A stretch of 64,000 nt of DNA. Source: JAJNBA01 sp963842295. Lineage in GTDB: Bacteria; Actinomycetota; UBA4738; HRBIN12. The stretch spans positions 186,001 to 250,000 of the forward strand of contig CAWJFY010000005.1 of assembly GCA_963842295.1 (NCBI GenBank), written 5' to 3'. Within the stretch, counting starts at the first letter, position 1; each line of letters opens with the position of its first letter. A model generated the notes under the pieces. That model was given only the letters and a program-made list of their open reading frames with translations, had not been told where the DNA came from and did no database searches. This document shows, piece after piece, positions 7,776 to 16,402 of this stretch. The position numbers and the translations under genes are program-made.

Positions 7776-9218
7776 GTGGACACGAACCACGAGGAGCACC
7801 TGGCGTACGAAGGGGAACAGGGCAACCCGGTCTACGGGCTCGAGCGCCGAGGGGTCGATTACGTCCCGGAGCACGAACGTCACATGGGTCTCAAGAACTT
7901 GGCTGTGTTCTGGATCGGGACGAATCTGTACCCCTTCAACATCGTCCTGGGCGTGCTGGCGTACACGCTCGGTCTCTCCGTCTGGCTCACCCTCCTGACG
8001 CTCACGGCCGGCATCCTGCTCAGCTACTGGCTCGTGGGACTCACGTCGATCCCACCGGCGAGGGCAGGGATCCCCACGATGGCGGTGAGCCGCGCACCGT
8101 TCGGCCTGCGGTTCGCTCGGATCAACGCCGCGCTCGCGTGGCTCGTCGGCATCTTGTTCGAGATCATCAACGCCTCGATCGGCGTCTTCGCGGTGCTGGC
8201 GCTGTTCGCCTTCCTCGGCTGGGACGACTCCGGGACGACCGGCAAGGTCATCGGACTCGCGTTCGTGTACGCGCTCTCCGTGCTCCTCGCGTTCCTCGGC
8301 CACGGCACCGTGGTGCACGTCCAGCGCTTCTTCTCGATCGCCCTCGGTGTCATCGCGGTCGTCGTCCTCATCGAGGCGCTCCCCGACCTCGACCTCGGTG
8401 CGAGCCTGGGCGGGGACTACGATCTCTGGGGCACCCTGTCGGCGATGGCGATCATCCTGGGGATCGTCATCGCGGGCCACGTCGCCTACGTGATCGCTGC
8501 CGCTGACTACCCCCGGTACCTTCCGAGCGACACACCCGCGAAGGACATCGTCCGAACGGTGATGTGGTCCGCAGGTGGCTCGGGTCTGCTGCTCGGCGTC
8601 GTCGGCATCCTGTTGGCGTCCCAGACGGACGCCGATCTCGTGGTGGACACCTTCGGCGGCGTCAAGTCCTTGATGCCGTCGTGGCTGTACCTCCCCTTCC
8701 TGCTCGCGGCGATCGGCGGGTCGCTCACGAATCTGATGCTGACGATGTACTCGGCGGGACTCGCGGCGCAGGCAGCGGGGTTGCCGATCAAGCGCTACCA
8801 CGCCGTGATGGTCGATGCAGTCCTCGCCACCATCGGCCTCGTGTACGTGCTCTTCTACGACGAGGCGCTCCTCACGACGATCAACGACATCGTGGTGAAC
8901 ACGATCATCTGGATCGGTCCGTGGGGCGTGATCTGGATCTACGACGCGTGGCGCCGGAACTGGAACATCGATCCGGTGGCGGCGCACGGAGGTCCGGAAA
9001 GTCCCTACTGGGGTTCCGGTGGGATCTACTGGCCCGGCGCGATCGCACTGATCGCCGGGATGGTAGCCGCGTGGGCGACGATCAGCGTGCCACGATACGC
9101 GGGCCCGATCTCCGAGCACCTCCTGAACTTCACGGACCTGTCCTGGCTGGCGGGGCCCCTGGTGGCGCTGGCCGTGTTCATCCCGCTCGACCGGGCGCAA
9201 CGGCCCAGCGTGCGCTGA
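7776..9218 (+). CDS. NCS1-family permease (purine/pyrimidine/allantoin/hydantoin transporter)
   Basis: A 480-residue polytopic protein with about 12 hydrophobic segments. The N-terminal YGLERRGVDYVPEHERHMGLKNLAVFWIGTN and the SRAPFGLRFARINA segment are typical of nucleobase:cation symporter-1 proteins (cytosine, allantoin, hydantoin uptake). A clear Shine-Dalgarno (GAGGGGAG) precedes the GTG start. Its place behind two hydrolases for nitrogen compounds suggests it imports their substrate. The exact cargo cannot be read from sequence. Confidence 0.88.
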   Translation: MDTNHEEHLAYEGEQGNPVYGLERRGVDYVPEHERHMGLKNLAVFWIGTNLYPFNIVLGVLAYTLGLSVWLTLLTLTAGILLSYWLVGLTSIPPARAGIPTMAVSRAPFGLRFARINAALAWLVGILFEIINASIGVFAVLALFAFLGWDDSGTTGKVIGLAFVYALSVLLAFLGHGTVVHVQRFFSIALGVIAVVVLIEALPDLDLGASLGGDYDLWGTLSAMAIILGIVIAGHVAYVIAAADYPRYLPSDTPAKDIVRTVMWSAGGSGLLLGVVGILLASQTDADLVVDTFGGVKSLMPSWLYLPFLLAAIGGSLTNLMLTMYSAGLAAQAAGLPIKRYHAVMVDAVLATIGLVYVLFYDEALLTTINDIVVNTIIWIGPWGVIWIYDAWRRNWNIDPVAAHGGPESPYWGSGGIYWPGAIALIAGMVAAWATISVPRYAGPISEHLLNFTDLSWLAGPLVALAVFIPLDRAQRPSVR

Positions 9219-9219
9219 G

Positions 9220-9906
9220 GTGGCGGGCGCTGCGGTCATCACGGGAGCGGCATCCGGACTGGGAGCGGCGACCGCGAGACGCCTCCGGAAGGAGGGTCTC
9301 GCGGTCGCCGGCTTCGACCTTCATCCGGCTGCGGACGTCGACCTTGCGTTCGAGGTCGACGTCCGAGACGCCGGCGCGATCGAAGATGCCGTCGCCAGCA
9401 CGGAGGTCGAGCTCGGTCCGGTTGAGTACCTGCTGACCGCGGCCGGCGTGTACGAGCTGCTCCCCCTGGGAAGCATCGGGGCCGAGCAGTGGCGTCGCAT
9501 GCTGGCGATCCACATCGACGGGACGGCGAACGCCTGTCGCAGCGTCTACCGCCGGATGAAGGAGCGGGGTACCGGTTCGATCGTCACGATCGGCAGCGAG
9601 CTCGGTCTGATGGGCGACCCGGAGGCGGCTCACTACGCGTCGGCGAAGGGAGCGATCCACGCCTTCTCCAAGAGTCTCGCGATGGAGGCGGTGCGACACG
9701 GTATCCGCGTGAACTGCGTCGCTCCGGGCCCGGCAGACACACCCTTGCTCAAACAGGAGATGCGCTCACCCGAGTACGTCAACTCGCTGGTGCTGCAGCG
9801 GATCGTCAAGCCCGAGGAGGTCGCCGACACCGTGGCGTTCCTCATGCTCGAGCAGCACAACTTCGTGGGAGCCGTGCTCTCGCCCAACGCGGGGGCGGTG
9901 GTCTGA
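9220..9906 (+). CDS. SDR family oxidoreductase
   Basis: A 228-residue classical short-chain dehydrogenase. The cofactor loop TGAASGLG sits at residues 8-15, the catalytic Ser region in GSIVTIGSELG, and the YxxxK pair in HYASAKGAIHAFSKSLA. The acidic residue in GFDLHPA after strand 2 favours NAD(H). It starts 1 nt after the permease stop and is followed 2 nt later by a second SDR, so the two were likely co-opted for successive oxidations in one pathway. Substrate unknown. Confidence 0.88.
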   Translation: MAGAAVITGAASGLGAATARRLRKEGLAVAGFDLHPAADVDLAFEVDVRDAGAIEDAVASTEVELGPVEYLLTAAGVYELLPLGSIGAEQWRRMLAIHIDGTANACRSVYRRMKERGTGSIVTIGSELGLMGDPEAAHYASAKGAIHAFSKSLAMEAVRHGIRVNCVAPGPADTPLLKQEMRSPEYVNSLVLQRIVKPEEVADTVAFLMLEQHNFVGAVLSPNAGAVV

Positions 9907-9908
9907 GC

Positions 9909-10676
9909 GTGCGGTCCGACGGCATCGATGGTCGGGTCGCCCTCGTGACCGGCGCCGGCCAGGGGATGGGTCGGGCGATCGCGGAGCGCCTGGCGACAGA
10001 GGGGGCGAAGGTGGCGGCCAACGACCTGAACCCCGGCACCGCGGCGGCCACCGCGGAAGCCGTGGGAGGGATGGCGGTGCCCTTCGACGTCTCCGAACCG
10101 GATGCGGTCGATGCTGGCGTCGCGGACGTGGAGAGCCAGCTCGGTCCCGTCGAGCTCCTGGTCGCCAATCATGCGTACATGACGATGGCCCCCTTCGAGG
10201 AGGAATCGCCGGAGAACTGGCGGCGCATCCTGGACGTGAACCTCTTCGGCACGGGGATCCTGATCGAGCGCTGTGTCCCGGCCATGGCCGATCGGGGTTT
10301 CGGCCGGATCGTCGTGATCGCCTCCGAATGGGGCGTGATCGGCTGGCCGAACGCGACGGCGTATGCGGCCTCGAAGGGCGGCTTGATCAGCCTGGTGAAG
10401 AGCGTCGCTCGGGCGGTGGGGGTCAGGGGTGTGGCCGTGAACGCGATCGCTCCGGGCGTGACCGACACGCCGCAGCTGGACGTGGACGCCCTCGACGCCG
10501 GCGTGTCACACGAGGAGATCGCGCGACGCTACGGCGAAGACATCCCCCTCGGCAGGGTCGGACGACCTGAGGAGATCGCGGCCACCGTCGCGTTCCTGTG
10601 CTCCACCAACGCCGAGGCGTTCGTCGGTCAGGTCCTCCATCCGAATGGCGGCTCGACCAGGGTGTGGGGCATCTGA
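9909..10676 (+). CDS. SDR family oxidoreductase
   Basis: A 255-residue classical SDR beginning VRSDGIDGRVALVTGAGQGMG, with TGAGQGMG as the cofactor loop and AYAASKGGLISLVKS holding Tyr and Lys. The usual NNAG motif is replaced by ANHAYM, a notable departure. Only 2 nt separate it from the preceding SDR and its stop overlaps the next gene's ATG (TGATG). The GTG at 9909 is chosen because the open frame upstream lies inside the other SDR gene. Reaction inferred only to family level. Confidence 0.88.
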   Translation: MRSDGIDGRVALVTGAGQGMGRAIAERLATEGAKVAANDLNPGTAAATAEAVGGMAVPFDVSEPDAVDAGVADVESQLGPVELLVANHAYMTMAPFEEESPENWRRILDVNLFGTGILIERCVPAMADRGFGRIVVIASEWGVIGWPNATAYAASKGGLISLVKSVARAVGVRGVAVNAIAPGVTDTPQLDVDALDAGVSHEEIARRYGEDIPLGRVGRPEEIAATVAFLCSTNAEAFVGQVLHPNGGSTRVWGI

Positions 10677-11587
10677 TGGCGGGGGCGGTCCTCGTCACCG
10701 GCGGACTCGGGTACGTGGGCCGCCACCTCGTCTCCGCGGTGGCCGAGCGCGGTGATCCTGTCGTCAGCTACAACCGCGACTACGCGGAGGGCTCCACTCC
10801 GGGCACGGAGTTCGTGCAGGGAGAGCTCTACGACATCCCGCGGCTCGTCGACACCTTGTCTCGTCACGAGGTCGACCGCGTGATCCACACGGCGGCGATG
10901 TCGCACCCTGACCTGTCGATCGACCTGCCGATCACGACGTTCGCGGCCAACGTCGACGGAACGCTCCACCTTCTCGAAGCCGCGCGCATGGCGGGCGTGA
11001 AGCGCGTGGTGAACTTCTCGTCCGAGTGCGCCTACGGCAACGTCGACGGTCCGGTCACCGAGGACTCACCGCTGGATCCCACGACCCCCTACGGCGTCAC
11101 GAAGGTGACCACCGAGCTGTTGGGCAGGGTCTACACCAACCTGTACGGCCTGGACGTGATCTCGCTCCGCGTGACCGAGATCTACGGTCCTGGGAACAAG
11201 ATGCCCGAGATCCTGCGGGACATCATCAAACCCGTCCTCGAAGGCGAGCCGTTCACGATGGGCACCGGCGGGGACCACGGATTCCACTTCGTGCACGTCC
11301 AGGATGTCGCCCGTGCCGCGCTCCTCGCCGCCGATGTCGCTCGGCACGAACGCTCCATCTTCAATATCACGGGCGGGTCACAGGTCACGCTGAGTCAGGC
11401 GGGCGAGATGATCCGGGACCTCGTCCCGGGTGCGCGCGTCGAGATCGGACCGGGCTACTGGCACCTGGATCGGCAAGGTCCGTGGGACATCACGGCGGCG
11501 GCTCAGGATCTCGGATACAAGCCGGAGCATCCGCTGGAACGAGGTCTGCCCGCGTACGTTGATTGGCTCCGCGAGCACGAGTATTGA
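10676..11587 (+). CDS. NAD-dependent epimerase/dehydratase (extended SDR)
   Basis: A 303-residue extended SDR. It has the Rossmann loop TGGLGYVG near residue 8, the SSECAYG segment providing the catalytic Ser, and YGVTK with the Tyr-Lys pair. The C-terminal half contains the substrate-domain stretch ITGGSQVTLSQAGEMIRDL. Such enzymes work on nucleotide sugars or on free sugars and sugar acids. The ATG overlaps the preceding SDR stop, so it is the last gene of the cluster beginning at 4246. It converges on the lipoprotein gene 12 nt away. Confidence 0.85.
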   Translation: MAGAVLVTGGLGYVGRHLVSAVAERGDPVVSYNRDYAEGSTPGTEFVQGELYDIPRLVDTLSRHEVDRVIHTAAMSHPDLSIDLPITTFAANVDGTLHLLEAARMAGVKRVVNFSSECAYGNVDGPVTEDSPLDPTTPYGVTKVTTELLGRVYTNLYGLDVISLRVTEIYGPGNKMPEILRDIIKPVLEGEPFTMGTGGDHGFHFVHVQDVARAALLAADVARHERSIFNITGGSQVTLSQAGEMIRDLVPGARVEIGPGYWHLDRQGPWDITAAAQDLGYKPEHPLERGLPAYVDWLREHEY

Positions 11588-11599
11588 GACCGGAGCCCT

Positions 11600-12016
11600 C
11601 TAGTCGTTCCCGTGTCCTTCGCCGCCGTTCTTTCCGTCCTTGTCCTTGTCCTTGTCCTTGCCACCGTCGGAGTGTTCCTCGCGGCCGCCCTCGTCGACCG
11701 GAGACGGGCTGGGTGCATCCGTTTCCGACGGTGACGCCGGGAGGAGGCGGAGCTGGAGTTCCACCGCTTGGGCGGACTCGAGGATCTCCAATGCCCACCC
11801 CTCGTCGATCCGTTCTCGATCGAGCTGCGATGACACCGAGGCGACGATGTTCCTGAGTCTGGAAAGTGCGAGTCCCGGCTTCCCTGCCTCCGCGAGCTCT
11901 CGGATCGAGGCCACGCGATCCTGGAGCGTCTCGGCGAGCCTCGCCGGAGTGTCGTTCCCGCCGCACGAGCTCATCAGGATCGCGAAGACGCCGAGCGTCG
12001 TGACCACGCGCCTCAT
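11600..12016 (-). CDS. Small hypothetical lipoprotein with Lys-Asp/Gly-rich tail
   Basis: A 138-residue protein with a short signal peptide and lipobox LMSSC (Cys at about residue 18). The mature part has a helical segment and a low-complexity C-terminus KDKDKDKDGKNGGEG. Its ATG overlaps the stop of the upstream kinase gene by 4 nt, so it is coupled to the kinase and may be its surface partner or substrate. No known domain was recognised. Confidence 0.7.
   Translation of the reverse strand: MRRVVTTLGVFAILMSSCGGNDTPARLAETLQDRVASIRELAEAGKPGLALSRLRNIVASVSSQLDRERIDEGWALEILESAQAVELQLRLLPASPSETDAPSPSPVDEGGREEHSDGGKDKDKDKDGKNGGEGHGND
11636..11659. repeat. GTCCTT hexanucleotide tandem repeat (4 copies)
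   Basis: Four perfect GTCCTT units on the plus strand encode the KDKDKDKD run of the lipoprotein on the minus strand. In-frame hexamers could expand or contract without a frameshift. Confidence 0.85.
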
Positions 12017-13230
12017 GGCCGGACGGACTCCTCGAGCCGCGTCAACGCATCCTCGAGCGGGACCGGCAATGAGGAGGTATCCGAAGCGGGAGGCGGACCT
12101 CCTGGGCCGGTGAACGCGACGATCGCGAAGACGATGACCAGGACCAGTGCCAGGATCGCTCCGGCGACGATCACCGCACGTTTCGGATCGCGCCGCGACC
12201 GTGCCGGCCTCGCCGCCGGAGCTTGGTACCGGAGACGGGCTGTCTGGTCCATGCGAGGAACAGGCACGGTCTCGTTCCCGTCGGGCTCCGGCTCGGGCAC
12301 GGCATCGGTGGGCGGGAGCGGGGTGGTCGTCGCCGCGACCATCGTCGCCGTGGTGTCATCGGATCCCTGCGTCACGATCGTCGCGGTGGTGTCCTGGGCC
12401 TCCGGTGTCACGTCTCCGAGGAGTGCAGCGGCCATCTGTTCCGCGCTGTCGTAGCGATCCGCAGGATCGAGTCGCATCGCCGTCTCGATCACGGCGACGA
12501 TGCCGGGGTCGGCATCGGGGAGGACCGACATGGGCGGCTCGAACGCTCCGTCGCGGATCGCGGTGGCGAGCGCGAAGGGGTCGTCACCCTCGAACGGCTT
12601 CTTGCCACACAGAGCCTCGTAGAGGAGCACTCCGACCGCGTACAGGTCGCTCGCGGGCTCTGCCTGCTGTCCTTCGATGCGTTCCGGCGCGAGGTAGGAC
12701 GGACTCCCGAGGAGCTCCCCTGTCCCGGTGAGCGTCTCGTCCGCGTGAACCCATCTCGCGATGCCGAAGTCGGCCACCTTCCATGTGCCGACGCCGGCGT
12801 CGAGGACGTTCGCCGGCTTCACGTCCCGATGGACGATCCCCAGCTCGTGCGCCGCCGCGAGCGCTCGCAAGACCTGAAGCCCCACGTCGCGTACTCGCTC
12901 GGGCGGCATCCGACCGTCGGCGAGCTCATCTCGAAGCGTCCGACCGGAGAGCCGCTCCATCACGACGAAGGGGCGGCCGTCCTGCTCGCCGGTGTCGAGG
13001 ACCCCGACGACGTGCGGATGGCTGAGGCGAGCAGCGAGGCGGGCTTCCGCCACGACCCGCTCCCGCATGCCGTCCTGCTCGGCGAGGTCCGCGCGGAGCA
13101 GCTTGAGGGCGACTTCCCTTTCGAGGCGCAGATCATGGGCAGCGAAGACTTCGCCCATGCCGCCGTGGCCGAGCCGCTCGCCGAGCCGGTAGCGGTCGCC
13201 GACGGTCTCGATCTGGTTGATGGGGGACAT
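12013..13230 (-). CDS. Membrane-anchored Ser/Thr protein kinase (PknB-like, no PASTA)
   Basis: A 405-residue eukaryotic-type kinase. The N-terminal catalytic domain has the glycine loop GHGGMGEVF (residues 21-29), the ATP-binding Lys in VALKLL (residue 43), catalytic loop HRDVKPANVL, DFGIAR and the APE-like YLAPERIEG. After residue 270 there is a Thr/Pro-rich linker, then one transmembrane helix (IVAGAILALVLVIVFAIVAF), leaving only about 30 residues outside. PASTA repeats, which sense cell-wall fragments in PknB, are absent, so the input signal differs. It is followed by a coupled lipoprotein gene. TT-rich linker repeats (QDTTATIV, DDTTATMV) may be autophosphorylation sites. Confidence 0.9.
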   Translation of the reverse strand: MSPINQIETVGDRYRLGERLGHGGMGEVFAAHDLRLEREVALKLLRADLAEQDGMRERVVAEARLAARLSHPHVVGVLDTGEQDGRPFVVMERLSGRTLRDELADGRMPPERVRDVGLQVLRALAAAHELGIVHRDVKPANVLDAGVGTWKVADFGIARWVHADETLTGTGELLGSPSYLAPERIEGQQAEPASDLYAVGVLLYEALCGKKPFEGDDPFALATAIRDGAFEPPMSVLPDADPGIVAVIETAMRLDPADRYDSAEQMAAALLGDVTPEAQDTTATIVTQGSDDTTATMVAATTTPLPPTDAVPEPEPDGNETVPVPRMDQTARLRYQAPAARPARSRRDPKRAVIVAGAILALVLVIVFAIVAFTGPGGPPPASDTSSLPVPLEDALTRLEESVRP

Positions 13231-13311
13231 CCAGCATCATTTTCCCTCGGGGGCTCCCACCTACACATCGTCCGGGTGCCAGCGGGTGCTTGAGCCGGCC
13301 GGTCGCGGCGT

Positions 13312-14370
13312 TCAACCGGCGCGAACTCGCTGGGGTGGAGGTCCCGTCGACCCACGGACGACGAGGGAGGGCGGCACGACCAGATGACGGGCCTTTCGGC
13401 GGTCCTCGTCGCGCCTCTCGAGGAGCAGCCGGACCGCCGTCACGCCCATCTCGCGGCGAGGTTGATCGATCGTCGTGAGGTTGATATGTCCCAGCCCGGC
13501 CAGCGCGATGTTGTCGTAGCCGACCAAGGAAACGTCTCCCGGCACCTGCAGGCCGTGGTGATGCAACGCGTCGAGCGCGCCGACCGCGGCGAGGTCGTTC
13601 CCCACGAAGATCCCGGTCACGCGATCTCGTTCTTCGAGCAGGGCGGTCACGCCTCCTCTCCCGCCCTCCTCCGTGAAGGATCCCGGTACGACGGTGGCCG
13701 AGGTCTGAAGCCCGTGTCTCGCCATCGCCTCCAGGAATCCCGTCAGGCGCTGGGCCGCTCCCGCGCCCGTCCCGCCATCGACGTGGGCGATGTGCCGATG
13801 TCCCAGCGCGACGAGATGGTCGACGGCGAGGTGGGCTCCCATCCGGTCGTCGTTCGTGATCGAGTCGTGGGCAGGCGAACGCGAGTGCCTGGCGACGACG
13901 ACGACCGGAACCGACGCGGCCACGTGCGCGATCTTCCGAGTGGCCAGCACGGGGCCAGCCATCACCACCCCGTCGGTCCGAAGCTGGAGCAGCGTGTCGA
14001 TCGCCTCGGTCTCGCCGGCCGCGGTCCTCTCACCGGAGTTGAAGAGCGCGTGGTACCCGGCGGCTCGAGCGGCCGCCTCGATCCCGTCGATGACCTCCGT
14101 GAAGTACGGGTTGTGGAGGTCCGACACCATCACGCCGATCACGAAGCTGCGGCTGCGGACGAGGCTCCGGGCCACGGCGTTCGGTCGATACCCGATCTCC
14201 TCGGCCGCCCGGGTCACGGCGTCGCGCTTCTCGTCGCTCACGTTCGGTGCCCCGCGCATCACCAGCGACACGAGTGACTTGGAGACCCCAGCCCGTTCTG
14301 CCACGTCGACGATCGTCGGGTGCCTCCGCTTCGACCCCGGGCCGTTCGGCCCCTGGGCCCGGGTGGTCAC
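13312..14370 (-). CDS. LacI-family transcriptional regulator (probable inositol-operon repressor)
   Basis: A 352-residue regulator. The N-terminal helix-turn-helix is clear (TIVDVAERAGVSKSLVSLVM) and followed by the hinge YRPNAVARSL, which inserts in the minor groove of palindromic operators. The rest is a periplasmic-binding-like effector domain (VIGVMVSDLHNPYF, DGVVMAGP, GIFVGNDLAAVGAL). It is coupled to iolD by a GTGA overlap. Two perfect TGGAACGTTCCA palindromes upstream of iolD/iolG are the obvious targets. The ligand is expected to be inositol or a catabolite, by context. Confidence 0.9.
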   Translation of the reverse strand: MTTRAQGPNGPGSKRRHPTIVDVAERAGVSKSLVSLVMRGAPNVSDEKRDAVTRAAEEIGYRPNAVARSLVRSRSFVIGVMVSDLHNPYFTEVIDGIEAAARAAGYHALFNSGERTAAGETEAIDTLLQLRTDGVVMAGPVLATRKIAHVAASVPVVVVARHSRSPAHDSITNDDRMGAHLAVDHLVALGHRHIAHVDGGTGAGAAQRLTGFLEAMARHGLQTSATVVPGSFTEEGGRGGVTALLEERDRVTGIFVGNDLAAVGALDALHHHGLQVPGDVSLVGYDNIALAGLGHINLTTIDQPRREMGVTAVRLLLERRDEDRRKARHLVVPPSLVVRGSTGPPPQRVRAG

Positions 14371-16214
14371 ACCCCGGTCCTCTGGTGCTTGCGCGCCGCC
14401 TCGTGCTCCGCCTTCGCCACGAGCACCTCGTCGCGTTCCGAGACCTCGGGCACGCCGACGTCCCACCACGCGTCGCCACCGGTCCACACGTGGGGATCGG
14501 TGCGGACCACGATCACCGCCGTCCGGTCGGCGGCGCGCGCACGTTCCAGGGCACCCTCGAGACGGTCGACCGAGTCGACCTGCTCCGTCCAGGCGCCCAT
14601 GGATCCCGCGTGCCTCACGAAGTCCACCCGGACAGGCTCCTTCGCGCGGACGTCCGCGAGCATGTTGTTGAACGAGGCCCCACCCTTGAACACCTGGAGG
14701 CGGTCGATCACCGCATACCCCTCGTTGTCGCAGAGGATGAGGACGAACTTGTGACCGGACAGCACGGAGCCGTAGACGTCGGAGTTGGCCATCAGATAGG
14801 AGCCGTCTCCGCAGAAGGAGATGACGGTCCGGTCGGGCATCGCCATGGCGGCACCCCACGCCCCGCCGATCTCATAGCCCATGCAGCTGAAGCCGTACTC
14901 GCAGTCGAAGGTCCCGACGCCACGCGAGCGCCAGTGCTTGTTCAGCTCGCCGGGGAGCCCGCCCGCCGCGGCCACGATGTAGTCGTTGGGACCGGCGAGC
15001 TCGTTGACCGCCCTGATGACGGCCGCGTAGGAGGGACGGCCGCTCGTCGAGTCCTTCCCGACCGTCTCGTCCAGGTCGTCGTTCCAGCTCGCGTACTCCT
15101 GCGTGGCGCGCGCCTGCCATCCGGCCGGCGCGCGCCAGGCACCGAGGGCATCGCTCAGCTCACCGAGGCCGCGCCGCGCGTCCGCGACGAGCGGCGCGGC
15201 CAGGTGCTTCGACGCGTCGTACCGGCCCGCGTTCAGCGAGATGAGCCGCATCCCCTCGTCCCCGAACACGCTCCAAGAGCCCGTGGTGAAGTCCTGCAGC
15301 CGGGTGCCCACCGCGAGCACGACGTCGGCATCTCGGGCGAGAGTGTTCGCCGAGGAGCTGCCGGTCACTCCGATCGGTCCGGCGAACATCGGGTGGTCCC
15401 ACGGGAGCGACGACTTGCCGGCCACGGTTTCCACGACAGGGATGTCGTGGCGCGTCGCGAAGGCGGCGAGCTCCTCGGTCGCGAGGGAGTAGTGGACGCC
15501 TCCGCCGGCGATGAGCAGCGGTCGCTCCGCCGAGCCGAGGATCGTCGCGGCGGCTGCGACCTCGTGGGGATCCGGGCCGAGCCGCGGGATCCGATGAAGT
15601 CGTGGCTCGAAGAATCGTGCGGGATAGTCGAAAGCCTCCGCCTGGACGTCCTGCGGCAGTCCGAGGAAGGCCGGCCCGCAGCCGGCGGGATCGAGCATCG
15701 TCGCCAGTGCCTGCGGGAGTGACTGCAGGATCTGTGCGGGATGGGTGATGCGATCCCAATACCGCGTGACGGGACGGAACGCGTCGTTGACTGTCGTGGT
15801 CGGGTCGTTGAAATGCTCCACCTGCTGAAGCACGGGCTCGGGGACGCGCCCGGCGAACGTGTCGCCGGACAGGAGGAGCAACGGCAGCCGGTTCGCATGC
15901 GCGATGCCCGCTGCGGTCACCATGTTCAGGGCCCCCGGGCCGATCGAGCTGGTGGCGACCATGATCTGGCGCCGGCGCTTCGCCTTGGCGAACGCGATCG
16001 CCGCCATGGCCATGGACTGCTCGTTCTGCCCCCGCCACGTGGGGAAGCGGTCCTTCACCGCTTCGAGCGCATCACCCAGGCACGTGACGTTCCCGTGTCC
16101 GAAGATCGCGAAGACGCCCGGGAAGAGCGGGGCCTCGCGCCCGTCGATCTCCGTGCGCTGGGCCATGAGGAACCTCACCAGCCCGCCGGCCGTCGTCAGG
16201 CGGATCGTGTCCAT
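14367..16214 (-). CDS. iolD: 3D-(3,5/4)-trihydroxycyclohexane-1,2-dione acylhydrolase
   Basis: A 615-residue ThDP-dependent enzyme that opens the inositol-derived ring (THcHDO) to 5-deoxyglucuronate. The start TIRLTTAGGLVRFLMAQRTE and GVFAIFGHGNVTCLGDAL are characteristic of IolD rather than acetolactate synthase. The ThDP/Mg motif GDGSYLMANSD lies near residue 468, with the metal Asn in LCDNEGY. A strong Shine-Dalgarno (AGGAGGGG) precedes the ATG. It is divergent from iolG across a 188-nt regulatory region. Confidence 0.95.
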   Translation of the reverse strand: MDTIRLTTAGGLVRFLMAQRTEIDGREAPLFPGVFAIFGHGNVTCLGDALEAVKDRFPTWRGQNEQSMAMAAIAFAKAKRRRQIMVATSSIGPGALNMVTAAGIAHANRLPLLLLSGDTFAGRVPEPVLQQVEHFNDPTTTVNDAFRPVTRYWDRITHPAQILQSLPQALATMLDPAGCGPAFLGLPQDVQAEAFDYPARFFEPRLHRIPRLGPDPHEVAAAATILGSAERPLLIAGGGVHYSLATEELAAFATRHDIPVVETVAGKSSLPWDHPMFAGPIGVTGSSSANTLARDADVVLAVGTRLQDFTTGSWSVFGDEGMRLISLNAGRYDASKHLAAPLVADARRGLGELSDALGAWRAPAGWQARATQEYASWNDDLDETVGKDSTSGRPSYAAVIRAVNELAGPNDYIVAAAGGLPGELNKHWRSRGVGTFDCEYGFSCMGYEIGGAWGAAMAMPDRTVISFCGDGSYLMANSDVYGSVLSGHKFVLILCDNEGYAVIDRLQVFKGGASFNNMLADVRAKEPVRVDFVRHAGSMGAWTEQVDSVDRLEGALERARAADRTAVIVVRTDPHVWTGGDAWWDVGVPEVSERDEVLVAKAEHEAARKHQRTGV

Positions 16215-16251
16215 GGCCCCTCCTCTCGCTCGCTCGCGACGCCGATGCCGG

Positions 16252-16281
16252 TTGACAGGGCCTCGGAGCGGCGCCTATGGT
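16252..16281 (+). promoter_or_regulatory. Predicted promoter of the iolG operon
   Basis: TTGACA (16252-16257), an 18-nt spacer, and TATGGT (16276-16281) form a good sigma-70-type promoter reading toward iolG. The start of transcription would be near 16288, immediately before the first operator palindrome. Confidence 0.65.
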
Positions 16282-16293
16282 ACGCCGACCGGT

Positions 16294-16305
16294 TGGAACG
16301 TTCCA
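16294..16305. promoter_or_regulatory. LacI-family operator O1 (TGGAACGTTCCA)
   Basis: A perfect 12-bp palindrome with the central CG step typical of LacI/PurR/CcpA-type sites. It lies just downstream of the predicted iolG start of transcription, so binding would block initiation or escape. Confidence 0.8.
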
Positions 16306-16328
16306 CTCGACAGCCTTCGACAGCACGT

Positions 16329-16340
16329 TGGAACGTTCCA
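16329..16340. promoter_or_regulatory. LacI-family operator O2 (TGGAACGTTCCA)
   Basis: A second identical palindrome, 35 bp downstream of O1 (centre to centre). The identity extends one base on the left (T) and two on the right (CT). Two sites at this spacing suggest cooperative or tetrameric binding across the divergent iolD/iolG region. Confidence 0.8.
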
Positions 16341-16402
16341 CTGCTTGAAGGAGTCCGGGGGCCGATGGCTCGGTTTCCGCGATCACGGAACGAAGGAGTT
16401 CG

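Noticed and set aside
7170..9242. Minus-strand open frame of 690 codons
   Set aside because: Antisense to the deacetylase-fold hydrolase and NCS1 permease genes; composition is that of a shadow frame.
13231..13311. Terminator or operator between the LacI-type gene and the kinase
   Set aside because: Only short GC palindromes (GCCGGCCGG) were seen, not enough to call a site.
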